Source: Enterococcus gallinarum NBRC 100675
GTDB taxonomy: Bacteria > Bacillota > Bacilli > Lactobacillales > Enterococcaceae
Direction of reading: 5' to 3'
DNA: 64,000 bases
NCBI RefSeq assembly: GCF_001544275.1
Contig: NZ_BCQE01000013.1
Location: 1 to 64,000 of the forward strand
Shown here: positions 36,296-45,861 of the stretch, in pieces
How positions within the stretch are numbered: the first letter of the stretch is position 1
Layout: the number at the start of each line of letters is the position of its first letter
Translations under genes and position numbers: made by a program
The notes under the pieces: model-generated
What the model was told of the DNA's origin: nothing
The model's database searches: none
The model's input: only the letters and a program-made list of their open reading frames with translations

Positions 36296-38074
36296 TTATC
36301 GAGTAGTTAGGTCATGAATTCGCAGTGTCACTTGGGTGCCGCTGTTGCTGACGCTTTCGATGGTTAAACCATAGTCCGCGCCATAAAACATTTTGACCCG
36401 ATGATTGACATTGGCCAAGCCGATATTTCGTTTGGCATAAGTGGAAGGGGTCTGAATTTTTTTCTGTAGTTGCTTGAGCTTTTGCGGTGGAATCCCACTC
36501 CCGTTGTCTTGGACGACAATCACCACATCATGGCCTTCTTTGGTGATAGTCAAACGAATAAACCCAGGATAAGTGATGCCTTCCAGTCCGTGAGAAATCG
36601 CATTTTCCACCAATGGCTGAATCAGCAGCGGTAAAATCTGCATTTCTTGCTGATCAATCTCATTGGAGACTGCATAAGAAAAATTGACTCGTTCCCCAAA
36701 GCGCATTCGTTGAATCTTAACGTACACATGGACGGCATCCAATGATTCTTCTAAACTTGTGAGTTTCGTTCCATGGGCTTCTAAGGTATAACGCATCGAT
36801 TTTGCTAATAATTTGATAGCGTAGACTACATCTGAATTCCCAGAGGTCAGTGCCATCATCCGAATTGTCTCCAGTGTGTTGAATAAAAAGTGAGGATTGA
36901 TCTGTCCTGCCAAGATGTTGAATTCCATCTGCTGTTGTTGGGTCAACAATTCTTGTTGGGCGAGACGGGCACGGTAGATTTCTTCTTCATTTTTTTTGAT
37001 GCGCTGAATGATTTTATGGAAGTCCAGTGAAATCTGTGAGATCTCATCTTCGCCGCTAATATTTTGAAAAAAGTCATAATTCTCGATGGCAGCATGGTAG
37101 ACCGCTTGCTGCAATTGACGAATCCGGGTCGTAAAAAAGCGGGCGAATAAAAAGACGATCAAAAAGGTGGTCAGCAATACCGCTACGACGATCGTACTCC
37201 AGCGAATCAAGTTGGTTCGTAAGCTGCTGTAAGCCTCTGGATCGGCGGAATAAATCGTAAGAGTGTCCTCTTTATTGCTCATCGTCAATGAATTTTTAGC
37301 CAATAGAACATGGGAGCCTTCATTTTTTAGAAAAGTTTCAGCTGGTGAAAGACTATCCGTATGAAAGCGAACAGGTTGTCCTACTTGCTTGATCACATCA
37401 CTGTAAAACATCACATCGTCATTCAACTGCAGTTCCAGTTCGTAGGAAGCATTTCGCAGACGATTACTCAAATAGTTATAGTCAACAACGATTTCCAGGA
37501 CTGCTGTTTCCTGTGATAGCGGCAACGGCAGGATTTTGTAAAGGGCCAAACGGTTGGCTTTATACTCTTTGGATAATGTCATCAAAAATGCATCTGGCTG
37601 TTTTAGCGCTCGCTGATACCACGAACTCTTTTTCAAGGTGTCATCTAACGGTTGAAAGTATTTGTAATGTGGGATTGTCGTATTTGTTGTATAGATCGTT
37701 AAACTGGCAATCGCAGTCTGCAAGTTTCTGATTTCATCGATGTTGTCATAGTCGCTGATGGCGGTGATCGCCGCTTGTTCTTCGGGATAATTCTCAGTCA
37801 GCAGTTCCCGTAAATGGGTATCATTGGATAGTGAACTGGCGGTGTTAAAGAGTGTCGTTGTGGTATCGAACAGCACCGACTTGACCCGTTGTGCATTCAA
37901 AGCTGCCAAATGCTGATAGTTTCCAGTCAGTTGCTTGGTGGAATCATACACCAGCAGCAAACCAATCGTAACCGTAGATAAAAAAACGACTGGCAAATAG
38001 AGAATGAAGAGCTGCTTGCGAATCGAAAACTGACTTAGCCGGCGAAAAAGCGAAAAAGGAGTGAATCGCTTCAT
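36296..38074 (-). CDS. YesM/LytS-type sensor histidine kinase
   Basis: A 592-residue membrane kinase: N-terminal helix (about 15-38), an extracytoplasmic sensor of about 240 residues, a second helix (about 280-305), HAMP, a coiled segment, the His-kinase box GQINPHFLFNTLETIRMMAL with the phosphorylated His, and the ATPase domain with LVENAISHGLEG and VQDNGSGIPPQ. Kinases of this type sense carbohydrate, often via the binding protein, and signal to YesN regulators; the likely partner is encoded at 29338. The start is ATG 38074, overlapping the YesL stop by 4 bases; the ORF extends upstream into yesL in another frame. Confidence 0.92.
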   Translation of the reverse strand: MKRFTPFSLFRRLSQFSIRKQLFILYLPVVFLSTVTIGLLLVYDSTKQLTGNYQHLAALNAQRVKSVLFDTTTTLFNTASSLSNDTHLRELLTENYPEEQAAITAISDYDNIDEIRNLQTAIASLTIYTTNTTIPHYKYFQPLDDTLKKSSWYQRALKQPDAFLMTLSKEYKANRLALYKILPLPLSQETAVLEIVVDYNYLSNRLRNASYELELQLNDDVMFYSDVIKQVGQPVRFHTDSLSPAETFLKNEGSHVLLAKNSLTMSNKEDTLTIYSADPEAYSSLRTNLIRWSTIVVAVLLTTFLIVFLFARFFTTRIRQLQQAVYHAAIENYDFFQNISGEDEISQISLDFHKIIQRIKKNEEEIYRARLAQQELLTQQQQMEFNILAGQINPHFLFNTLETIRMMALTSGNSDVVYAIKLLAKSMRYTLEAHGTKLTSLEESLDAVHVYVKIQRMRFGERVNFSYAVSNEIDQQEMQILPLLIQPLVENAISHGLEGITYPGFIRLTITKEGHDVVIVVQDNGSGIPPQKLKQLQKKIQTPSTYAKRNIGLANVNHRVKMFYGADYGLTIESVSNSGTQVTLRIHDLTTR

Positions 38075-38676
38075 GATCGTTGATGGCGAAAGACAGCGAG
38101 TAACAAGAACGAACTGCAATACATAGCGAATGCAAAGCCAAATAACGCAAAGAGCAATTTGAACAGTGGAAATAAAACGACCAGACAAAAGAGGGTGATG
38201 GGGATCAATAGTAACCCTAGAGAACGCACCATTTCAGCCAAAGGCAATAAAAAAGCGTTTTTGATCGTTTGTTTAAAGGTATTTTCAAAGCGGCCAAACA
38301 GTGCCAGACTGTAGACCAATACTAGGAAAAAATAGCCGCTGCTGACAAAGGAGATCACGGCAATAATACTTGTTAGGAAGGTTCCACCAGAAAACCAGAA
38401 GAACCCACTATAGATTAAAGCAGCAATGGGGAGTCCTAATATTACAAATGCACCGGTTGCCTTTTTCCAATTGGCACGAAACGCCCGTAGGAAACCAGCA
38501 ATCAATTCGCCACGTTCGTCGTCTGCATAGCGAAGCGTCACTTCAAAGAGTGCAGAGGTGGCTGCACCGATTGTCACCACCGGCAGACAAAAGAGCAAGT
38601 AAAGCACATTTAAAAGTATAAATTGTGAAAAAACAGTAGTGATCTTATATAATTGACCATCGGGATTGTATTTCAT
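38071..38676 (-). CDS. YesL-like DUF624 membrane protein
   Basis: A 201-residue protein with about five membrane helices and the DUF624 signature NVLYLLFCLPVVTIGAATSA near its N-terminus. Such proteins are regularly encoded with YesM/YesN systems and LplABC-type importers and are thought to assist signalling, but their function is not established. Strong ribosome binding site AAAAGGAGG. First gene of the yesL-yesM operon, divergent from the ABC importer at 38911. Confidence 0.88.
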   Translation of the reverse strand: MKYNPDGQLYKITTVFSQFILLNVLYLLFCLPVVTIGAATSALFEVTLRYADDERGELIAGFLRAFRANWKKATGAFVILGLPIAALIYSGFFWFSGGTFLTSIIAVISFVSSGYFFLVLVYSLALFGRFENTFKQTIKNAFLLPLAEMVRSLGLLLIPITLFCLVVLFPLFKLLFALFGFAFAMYCSSFLLLAVFRHQRS

Positions 38677-38869
38677 ATTGTTGTCCTCCTTTTGAAACTA
38701 TCCTTATATTACTCGGAAAAGCCATTTTATGAAAGCCTTATCAACTGAGTGTTAATAGCTGTAATCGTTGATTTATCAATGTTTTTGTCAAATCCCTCAA
38801 AAAGGATGACTAAAATTTACGGATAGAACTCTATTTTTGTCGGGTGGCAAACGTTTCTGCCGGTGCTAG

Positions 38870-38892
38870 TATAAATGTGTAAAGCGGTTACA
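38870..38892 (+). promoter_or_regulatory. Activator-type promoter and cre-like box of the ABC importer operon
   Basis: TATAAAT at 38870-38876 preceded by TGC (extended -10 style) but without a recognisable -35 box at 16-18 bp, which fits a promoter that needs YesN. AAAGCGGTTACA at 38881-38892 matches the right part of the CcpA consensus. Upstream, GGCAAACGTTTCTGCC (38846-38861) is a near-palindrome that could bind a regulator. The rest of 38677-38845 shows nothing definite. Confidence 0.5.
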
Positions 38893-38910
38893 AAAGAAAG
38901 GAGGAAGAAA

Positions 38911-39852
38911 ATGGAATTAAGGAAGAAGGGGGCTACCCGACCGAACAAGCGAATCAGTCGCGAAGGGAAAATCATGTTTTTATGTATTCTACCTTTTTTG
39001 ATCCTGGTTTTCTTATTTGCTTATTTTCCACTGCATGGCTGGATCTATTCATTGTATGATTACAAGCCGGCTTTAGGATTAGCCCGCAGCGAGTTTGTTG
39101 GCTTACGTTGGTTCCGGATGCTGGTTTCTAGTCAAACACAGGTCGACCAGATCGTCCAAGTGATGAAAAATACCTTTGCAATGAGCTTTTTGGGAATCGC
39201 CACTTCGATTTTACCGGTTGGTTTCGCGATTTTACTGAATGAAATCAAATGCAAATGGTTTAAAAATCTCGTTCAAACGTTGACGACATTGCCAAATTTC
39301 ATCAGTTGGGTCTTAGTCTATACAATTGCATTTAGTTTATTTTCTTCAACAGGATTGGTCAACACACTTTTACAGGAGTGGGGATTCATCACAGACCCGC
39401 TGAAATTTTTAGATAGCGACAACCATACATGGCTGATGATGTGCCTATGGAATATTTGGAAAGGGTTAGGCTGGGGTGCCATCATGTACTTAGCAGGCAT
39501 TTCCGGGATCGATCCCGAGCTTTATGAATCGGCACGGATCGATGGTGCGAATCGTTTCCATCTGATGCGTCATATTACATTACCGGCATTGCTGCCAACT
39601 TTTTTGGTCATGTTGATGCTGTCTATCGCCAATCTCTTGAACAACGGAATGGATCAATACTTTGTCTTCCAAAATGCCTTCAACAAAAATCATATCCAAG
39701 TGCTTGATCTCTACGTTTACAACTTAGGTTTAGGAGGCAATAGCCTGTCCCTTGCCACAGCAATCAGTATGCTGAAAAGCGTCATCTCAGTCGCTTTGTT
39801 GGCCATCGTCAATGGCGCTTCAAAAAAAATCCGCGGCACGTCGATTATCTAG
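38911..39852 (+). CDS. ABC transporter permease (LplB-like)
   Basis: A 313-residue inner-membrane permease of the carbohydrate uptake type 1 LplB/YteP subgroup with six helices. It has the N-terminal YFPLHGWIYSLYDYKP segment and the ATPase-contact EAA loop ELYESARIDGANRFHLMRHITLP. The start ATG 38911 follows AAAGGAGGAAG; an ORF reading begins at GTG 38875 without a site. Forms the channel with the next gene's product. The importer lacks its own ATPase gene in this window. Confidence 0.93.
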   Translation: MELRKKGATRPNKRISREGKIMFLCILPFLILVFLFAYFPLHGWIYSLYDYKPALGLARSEFVGLRWFRMLVSSQTQVDQIVQVMKNTFAMSFLGIATSILPVGFAILLNEIKCKWFKNLVQTLTTLPNFISWVLVYTIAFSLFSSTGLVNTLLQEWGFITDPLKFLDSDNHTWLMMCLWNIWKGLGWGAIMYLAGISGIDPELYESARIDGANRFHLMRHITLPALLPTFLVMLMLSIANLLNNGMDQYFVFQNAFNKNHIQVLDLYVYNLGLGGNSLSLATAISMLKSVISVALLAIVNGASKKIRGTSII

Positions 39853-39867
39853 AAAGGAGAGCATTTG

Positions 39868-40800
39868 ATGGAATTATCAATCAGCACCAAGAAAAAAGCC
39901 AAACCGATCCGAACAAAAGAAGATGTTCTATTCACGTTGATCAACTACAGTTTTTTCATCGTGATCACATTGATCTGTGCCTATCCTTTCTATTACTTGA
40001 TCATCAATTCGATCAGTAATAACGAATTGAGTTCCTTAGGCCAAATCCGCTTCTTTCCTGAAGGAATCCATTTGGAGAATTATAGTCAGGTATTACAACT
40101 AAAAGGACTGCCGCTAGCTGCGACTGTTTCCGTTGCCCGAACTGTGATCGGGACGGCAGCGACGGTCTTAGCCTCTGCCTTTTTAGGATTTATGTTTACC
40201 CAAGAAAAAATGTGGAAACGCAAATTTTGGTATCGCTTCGTCGTGATCACCATGTACTTCAACGCCGGATTGATTCCGTTATTCATTACCATGAAAACGT
40301 TAGGCTTAACCAATAGCTTCTGGGTGTATATTTTACCCGCAATCGTACAACCCTTTAATATCATTCTTGTCAAAACCTATATCGAATCGATTCCTAAATC
40401 ATTACAGGAAGCAGCTGAGATGGATGGCGCTGGCATCATTCAAGTATTCTTTCGCGTGATCTTGCCAAACTGTACCCCAATCTTGGCAACTGTTGCAATT
40501 TTCTCTGCTGTTGGACAGTGGAACTCATTTCAAGATACATTGGTGTATATCACCGATCAAAGTCTATATTCACTGCAATATCTTCTTTATACCTATATCA
40601 ATCAAGCCAATTCGCTGGCACAAATGGTCAAAAACACGTCTGGATCCTTGTCGAGCATCGCTTCTGCTGCCACGACACAAACACCAACTTCGATTCGAAT
40701 GACCGTTTCCGTGATTGTAGTTCTACCGATTATGTTTATTTACCCGCTGTTCCAAAAATATTTTGTCAAAGGGATTATGTTGGGCGCGGTCAAAGGCTAA
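39868..40800 (+). CDS. ABC transporter permease (LplC/YtcP-like)
   Basis: A 310-residue permease with six helices, the second channel subunit. Typical sequences are YPFYYLIINSISNNEL, MYFNAGLIPLFITMKTLGLTNSFW and the EAA loop LQEAAEMDGAGIIQVFFRVILP. Ribosome binding site AGAAAGGAGAG precedes ATG 39868; the TTG just before it is unlikely. Sixteen bases after the first permease gene and 20 before the binding protein. Confidence 0.93.
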   Translation: MELSISTKKKAKPIRTKEDVLFTLINYSFFIVITLICAYPFYYLIINSISNNELSSLGQIRFFPEGIHLENYSQVLQLKGLPLAATVSVARTVIGTAATVLASAFLGFMFTQEKMWKRKFWYRFVVITMYFNAGLIPLFITMKTLGLTNSFWVYILPAIVQPFNIILVKTYIESIPKSLQEAAEMDGAGIIQVFFRVILPNCTPILATVAIFSAVGQWNSFQDTLVYITDQSLYSLQYLLYTYINQANSLAQMVKNTSGSLSSIASAATTQTPTSIRMTVSVIVVLPIMFIYPLFQKYFVKGIMLGAVKG

Positions 40801-40820
40801 TAAAAGAAAGAGGGAACGAA

Positions 40821-42572
40821 ATGAAAAAAATGTCCAAATATCTAACAACTGGTCTTTTGGGTGTCACTTTGTTGGGGGCGTTGTCCGCATGCGGCGGTTC
40901 ATCTGATGCAAAAGATGCGGCGTCAAGTGATGGCAAATACGACAAAACCATCACTATTGATGTCTACGATGGACTAGCGAACTATATGGGTGTTCAAGAA
41001 GGCTGGTTTGCTAAAATCGTCAAAGATAAGTTCAATATGGAATTAAATGTGATTGCTCCGAATGTGGCAGGAAACGGCGATACACTCTATCAAACCAGAA
41101 CAGCTGCCGGAGACTTAGGCGACTTGATCATTGTCGACAATGGGCAGCAATACAATGAATTAGTCGAAGCCGGTCTATTGGCAGATGCCAGCGATTATTA
41201 CAAAGACATGAAAAACGTCAGCCGCTTTGATGCCGCTGTTCAAAATCTAAACAAAGATGCCGATGGAATCTATGGTTTTCCTACGTCTGTTTCAACATTG
41301 AAATCAACGGATCCTTCCGAGGGCTTGGATCCAACCTTTGGCGCTTATCTCCGCTGGGATCTCTATGGGGAACAAGGCTATCCTGATGTGAAAACGCTAG
41401 AAGACTTATTGCCAGTTATTCAAAAGATGCAAGAAGACCACCCAACGACAGATTCCGGTAAAAAAGTTTACGGTTTCTCATTGTTTGGCGACTGGGATGG
41501 CAATATGATGAACGCCGGCAAACAGTTGGTCACTTATTATGGCTATGACGAACTTGGTTTTGCATTAGCAAAAGCGGATGGATCTGATTATCAAAGCATT
41601 TTAGATAGCAACTCCGAATATATTCGGGCGCTGAAATTTTACTATCAAGCAAATCAAATGGGATTGATCGATCCAGAATCAACTACCCAAAACTATGATA
41701 CATTGTTTGCCAAATTCCAAGATGGCCAAGTGCTGTTTTCTTGGTGGCCATGGTTGGGGCAAGCTGCTTTCAACACTACGACGAATCTGGATGCTGGAAA
41801 AGGCTTTATGATGGTACCGATTCAAGACCAAACGGTATTTTCTTACGGAGCCGAAGTCTATGGCGGCAAACAATTTATCGGTATCGGTTCAAATGCAGAA
41901 GACCCAGAACGAATCGCAGCATTTATCGACTGGCTGTATTCTTCAGAAGGTGTGTTAGCCAACTCTTCTCAAACTAGCGGCAGCAGCGGTCCTGAAGGAT
42001 TGACTTGGGAGATGAAAGACGGCGAACCTGTATTGACTGATTTTGGTAAAAAAGCATTGTTAGACGGCAATGGCGATGTACCAGAAGAGTATGGCGGCGG
42101 CACGTATAAAGATGGTGTTTCGGCATTGAATGTCAACACGGTTTTACCGATCGACACGAACCCAGATACTGGATTCCCTTATGCCTACACGATGTGGGAT
42201 AGTTACCAAAAAGAAATGACAGATCCTGTCAAAGAAGACTGGTCTAAGAATATGGACAATGCGCAGTCAACCATCGAATATTTGGAAAGTCATGACCAAC
42301 TGGCGGTGGCACCAGGGGCCAGCTATGTGTCTCCCGAAGATTCTTCCGAAATATCTACGTTGCGGAATCAAGCCAAATCAACCATCGTGGAATATTCATG
42401 GAAAATGGTCTTCGCAAAAGATGAAGCGGAATTCAACAGCTTACTGAAAGAAATGCAAAAAACCGCCGATGGCTTAGGTTATCAAACGGTTCTAGAGTTT
42501 GATATGGCCAATGCCAAAGATCAAAATGCCAAACGGGAACAAGTAGCTAAAGAGTTTGGTGACGCCGATTAA
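40821..42572 (+). CDS. Extracellular sugar-binding lipoprotein (LplA-like)
   Basis: A 583-residue lipoprotein: N-terminal signal with lipobox LLGALSACGG (Cys about residue 24), a Ser/Asp/Lys linker, then a long solute-binding domain rich in aromatic residues (VYDGLANYMGVQEGW, SWWPWLGQAAF). LplA-type binding proteins are larger than ordinary sugar-binding proteins and usually bind oligosaccharides. It would deliver plant oligosaccharides to the two permeases and possibly signal to YesM. The start ATG 40821 follows AAAGAGGG; a longer ORF reading from 40518 overlaps the permease. Confidence 0.93.
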   Translation: MKKMSKYLTTGLLGVTLLGALSACGGSSDAKDAASSDGKYDKTITIDVYDGLANYMGVQEGWFAKIVKDKFNMELNVIAPNVAGNGDTLYQTRTAAGDLGDLIIVDNGQQYNELVEAGLLADASDYYKDMKNVSRFDAAVQNLNKDADGIYGFPTSVSTLKSTDPSEGLDPTFGAYLRWDLYGEQGYPDVKTLEDLLPVIQKMQEDHPTTDSGKKVYGFSLFGDWDGNMMNAGKQLVTYYGYDELGFALAKADGSDYQSILDSNSEYIRALKFYYQANQMGLIDPESTTQNYDTLFAKFQDGQVLFSWWPWLGQAAFNTTTNLDAGKGFMMVPIQDQTVFSYGAEVYGGKQFIGIGSNAEDPERIAAFIDWLYSSEGVLANSSQTSGSSGPEGLTWEMKDGEPVLTDFGKKALLDGNGDVPEEYGGGTYKDGVSALNVNTVLPIDTNPDTGFPYAYTMWDSYQKEMTDPVKEDWSKNMDNAQSTIEYLESHDQLAVAPGASYVSPEDSSEISTLRNQAKSTIVEYSWKMVFAKDEAEFNSLLKEMQKTADGLGYQTVLEFDMANAKDQNAKREQVAKEFGDAD

Positions 42573-42637
42573 TGAGTAGCATTAACAGGCAAATCAAGCA
42601 CTAGTCAATACTAAAGGACGATGTGAGAAATCAGCTA

Positions 42638-42675
42638 AAAAAGATCGGCCACTTATGTAACGGTCGATCTTTTTT
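42638..42675 (+). terminator. Terminator/attenuator after the binding-protein gene
   Basis: AAAAAGATCGGCC (42638-42650) pairs with GGTCGATCTTTTT (42662-42674) with one wobble-type mismatch, ending in T. It sits 22 bases before the SGNH gene start, so the esterase-fucosidase genes may be expressed at a lower level by readthrough. Confidence 0.8.
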
Positions 42676-42697
42676 GCTTAGGGAAAGGAATGAAACT

Positions 42698-43351
42698 ATG
42701 TTAATAACAAAGAAGGATCGCTTATTGTTTGTTGGCGATTCAATCACAGACAGCAATCGAAATCGAGAGGCGATCCCTGCTGGCTGGGGGTCATGGGGGG
42801 AGGGCTATGTCAATTTGATCAACGCCTATACCACTGGTCTATTGCCGGAACAAGAATTAATGGTTGTCAATCGGGGGAACAGCGGCGATACCATTCTCGA
42901 ATTGGAACAGCGTTGGCAAACAGATGTCTTGGAATTTCAACCGGATTGGGTAACGATCATGATTGGTATCAACGATGTTTGGCGGCATTTTGACGGAATA
43001 TTTTGCCAAGCACCGCTCGTAGATGTGAGTCAATTTGAGATCGTTTATCGTTCGTTGCTTGAAAGGACACTCCCTCATGTCAAAGGGATCATTTTGTTGG
43101 CACCCTTTATGGTAGAACAAAACCAGCAAGATCCAATGCGGTGTTATCTGGCTAAGTATCAAGAAGTGGTACAACGGTTAGCACAAGAATACCAGCTGCC
43201 CTATGGGGATGTGCAACAAGAGATCGATCGTTTTTTAACGCAGCAATCTTCCTACGTTTTAAGCAGTGATCGGGTCCATCCGTCATTAGCCGGTCACGTC
43301 TTGATTGCAAAAACATGGCTGGAAACAGTAGAAAGTAAGGTGGAGCAATGA
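42698..43351 (+). CDS. SGNH/GDSL-family esterase
   Basis: A 217-residue SGNH hydrolase: Ser in LFVGDSITDSN, Gly/Asn blocks VVNRGNSGDTI and IGINDVWRH, and Asp/His in SDRVHPSLAGH. Members near plant-glycan genes are commonly deacetylases; here it likely removes acetyl groups from xylo- or xyloglucan oligosaccharides. No signal peptide, so intracellular. The start is ATG 42698 after GGGAAAGGAATG. Its stop overlaps the GH29 start (ATGA). Confidence 0.88.
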   Translation: MLITKKDRLLFVGDSITDSNRNREAIPAGWGSWGEGYVNLINAYTTGLLPEQELMVVNRGNSGDTILELEQRWQTDVLEFQPDWVTIMIGINDVWRHFDGIFCQAPLVDVSQFEIVYRSLLERTLPHVKGIILLAPFMVEQNQQDPMRCYLAKYQEVVQRLAQEYQLPYGDVQQEIDRFLTQQSSYVLSSDRVHPSLAGHVLIAKTWLETVESKVEQ

Positions 43352-44811
43352 TCACCTTGCAAACCATTGATCGTGTTGCAAATCAAGGTCCGTTTTTTCC
43401 GAACTGGGCATCATTGGGCACCTTTCAGTTGCCTGAATGGTTCAGTAAAGCGAAATTTGGGCTTTTTATCCATTGGGGATTATACAGTGTACCAGCTTTC
43501 AACAATGAATGGTATTCCCGCAATATGTACATTCAAGGCTCGCCGGAGTTTGTCCATCATCAAGAAACCTATGGCCGACAAGCAGACTTCGGTTATCAAG
43601 ATTTTATCCCCATGTTTACTGCGGATAACTTTTCAGCCGATGAATGGGCGGCACTCTTTAAAGCGTCGGGGGCGAAATATGTTTTTCCAGTAGCAGAACA
43701 TCATGATGGCTTTCAAATGTATCAAAGTGACTTGTCTCACTGGAATGCAGTGGAGATGGGGCCTAAAAAAGACATTCTCGGTCATTTAAAAACGGCCATC
43801 GAAGCCAATGATCTGCATTTTTGTACTTCTTCTCATCGAGGGGAGCATTGGTTTTTCATGGGGCACGGCAAAGAATTTGTCAGTGATATCAAAGAGCCGC
43901 TAGTCAAAGGCGATTTTTATTGGCCAGCCATGCCTGAACCAGACAATCAGGACTTGTTCAGCAAACCTTATCCCTCAACTGAATTTTTAGAGGATTGGTT
44001 GTTGCGCACCTGCGAATTAGTCGATCGGTATCAACCAGAATTGTTGTATTTTGATTGGTGGATCCAGCACGATGCGTTTAAGCCCTATTTGCAGCAGTTC
44101 GCCGCTTACTATTACAACCGCGGCGTGGAGTGGGGAAAGAAGGTCGGGATTTGTTACAAACATGATGCAATGATGTTTGGCAGTGGCATTGTTGAGATTG
44201 AGCGCGGGAAATTTGCTGACCCACAGCCTTTTTATTGGCAAACAGATACGGCGATTGCCCGCAATTCATGGTGCTATACGACAACGTTGGATTACAAAGA
44301 AAGCAATGAGATCCTTCATGACTTGATCGAAGTAGTCAGCAAAAACGGCAATCTGTTGTTGAATGTGGGACCGAAAGCCGATGGCACGATTCCTGCAAGG
44401 GACCGAGAAATTCTGCAAGCAATTGGTGAGTGGTTAACGCGCAACGGGGAAGCCATCTATGAAACCAAACCTTGGCGCAAAGCCGGGGAAGGACCGACAA
44501 AAATCAGATCTGGTCAGTTTCAAGAAGCCCAAGTAACCGACTATACCAGCGAAGATTTTCGCTTTACGGTTCGAGGGGCAGCATTGTATGCTATTGGTAT
44601 GGTTTGTCCCGAAAATGGACAGGCACGGATTCGTTCGCTTGCTAAATCAGTTGATCAGAACTTACCAGAATTTCATGGTATTATCAAAGAGGTAAGCATT
44701 CTTGGCTATGAAGAGACACCAATATCTTGGCAAGTAACGACAGAGGGTCTGCTTATCGACTGTCCCATCAAGACCCATGAACCTATTGTGTTTAAAATAA
44801 TCATGAAATGA
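43348..44811 (+). CDS. GH29 alpha-L-fucosidase
   Basis: A 487-residue family 29 hydrolase. Characteristic motifs: WFSKAKFGLFIHWGLYSVPAF-type N-terminal segment (about residues 30-50), FPVAEHHDGFQMYQSDL, the nucleophile Asp in LLYFDWWIQHDA, and the GNLLLNVGPKADGTIP segment. It cleaves terminal alpha-fucose; in a plant setting the substrate is the fucosylated side chain of xyloglucan. No signal peptide. Overlaps the SGNH gene by 4 bases, and the next esterase gene follows after 10 bases. Confidence 0.92.
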   Translation: MITLQTIDRVANQGPFFPNWASLGTFQLPEWFSKAKFGLFIHWGLYSVPAFNNEWYSRNMYIQGSPEFVHHQETYGRQADFGYQDFIPMFTADNFSADEWAALFKASGAKYVFPVAEHHDGFQMYQSDLSHWNAVEMGPKKDILGHLKTAIEANDLHFCTSSHRGEHWFFMGHGKEFVSDIKEPLVKGDFYWPAMPEPDNQDLFSKPYPSTEFLEDWLLRTCELVDRYQPELLYFDWWIQHDAFKPYLQQFAAYYYNRGVEWGKKVGICYKHDAMMFGSGIVEIERGKFADPQPFYWQTDTAIARNSWCYTTTLDYKESNEILHDLIEVVSKNGNLLLNVGPKADGTIPARDREILQAIGEWLTRNGEAIYETKPWRKAGEGPTKIRSGQFQEAQVTDYTSEDFRFTVRGAALYAIGMVCPENGQARIRSLAKSVDQNLPEFHGIIKEVSILGYEETPISWQVTTEGLLIDCPIKTHEPIVFKIIMK

Positions 44812-44821
44812 GGCAATCACT

Positions 44822-45628
44822 ATGATCCATGAAGTTATCCAACCACTTTCTGGCAGTCAAGCCACATTGACTACCTATGTCATTGAGAACTCTGAAGAGA
44901 TGGAGCAGGACCGTTTGCGTCCGGCGGTCATTATCTGTCCTGGCGGAGGCTATGAGTTTTTGTCGGATCGCGAAGCAGAACCTATCGCTGTCAAAATGAT
45001 GAGTTTTGGCTTTCAGGCGTTTGTTTTACATTACAGTATCAAACCAAATGTGTACCCATTAGCATTGCAGGAGCTGGCAGCGAGTGTGCAGTTGATTCGC
45101 CAAAATCATGCACAGAGGCACGTTGATCCAGAGAAAATCATCGTCGCCGGCTTTTCAGCTGGGGGCCACTTAGCCGCTAGTCTGGGGGTGTTTTGGCAAG
45201 AAGCCTTTTTAGCAGAGACATTGTCAGGAGCCAATCACGAATGGCGTCCGAATGGGTTGTTGTTAAGTTATCCCGTTCTTTCGAGTGGGGAATTTGCCCA
45301 TGAAGGCTCTTTCCGCGCCCTTTTAGGGGATGCTTATGAAGAGCAAAAAGAGCAGCTTTCCCTTGAAAAAAAAGTCAGTCAAAACACACCACCGACATTT
45401 TTGTGGCACACATTGGAAGATGGACTAGTACCAGCAGAAAACAGCCTGCTGTTTGCGCAACAGCTTCGCAGCCATGAGGTGCCTTATGAATTGCACATTT
45501 TCCCGAGAGGCGGCCACGGTCTAAGTCTGGGAACCAAAGAAACAGCTAGTGGTGGCGCACACGCCATTGAAGACTCGGTGGTTCGTTGGCCCGAGCTCTT
45601 TGCCGATTGGGTAAGATTCAATTTTTAA
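44822..45628 (+). CDS. Alpha/beta-hydrolase esterase (acetylxylan/feruloyl-esterase-like)
   Basis: A 268-residue alpha/beta hydrolase of the endo-xylanase-associated esterase type. Oxyanion motif ICPGGGYEFLSDREAEP, nucleophile Ser in VAGFSAGGHLAAS, Asp in HTLEDGLVPAENS and His in FPRGGHGLSLG. Likely a second deacetylase for imported oligosaccharides; feruloyl esterase is an alternative. Intracellular. Last gene of the plant-glycan locus, followed by a terminator. Confidence 0.85.
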   Translation: MIHEVIQPLSGSQATLTTYVIENSEEMEQDRLRPAVIICPGGGYEFLSDREAEPIAVKMMSFGFQAFVLHYSIKPNVYPLALQELAASVQLIRQNHAQRHVDPEKIIVAGFSAGGHLAASLGVFWQEAFLAETLSGANHEWRPNGLLLSYPVLSSGEFAHEGSFRALLGDAYEEQKEQLSLEKKVSQNTPPTFLWHTLEDGLVPAENSLLFAQQLRSHEVPYELHIFPRGGHGLSLGTKETASGGAHAIEDSVVRWPELFADWVRFNF

Positions 45629-45654
45629 TCATTAGCGAAAATAGGATAGAGCTG

Positions 45655-45695
45655 GACCGGACTTTCCGAAAATCAAGAGAGTCCGGTCTTTGTTG
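45655..45695 (+). terminator. Terminator of the plant-glycan locus
   Basis: GACCGGACT (45655-45663) pairs perfectly with AGTCCGGTC (45680-45688), followed by TTTGTT. Confidence 0.82.
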
Positions 45696-45861
45696 AATAG
45701 CAAGCGTGGGGAAGTTCAAAACCGCAATAGCCTTTATAGGTAAACTACGTTGACTTGAAAAGTAAAAATGACCAATCCTTCAAGGAATTTCTTACATAAT
45801 CAGAGCTATGTTAAAATAGAGAGGACAATCGTAGAAAAACAGGAAAGCGAGGAGAAGAAGA

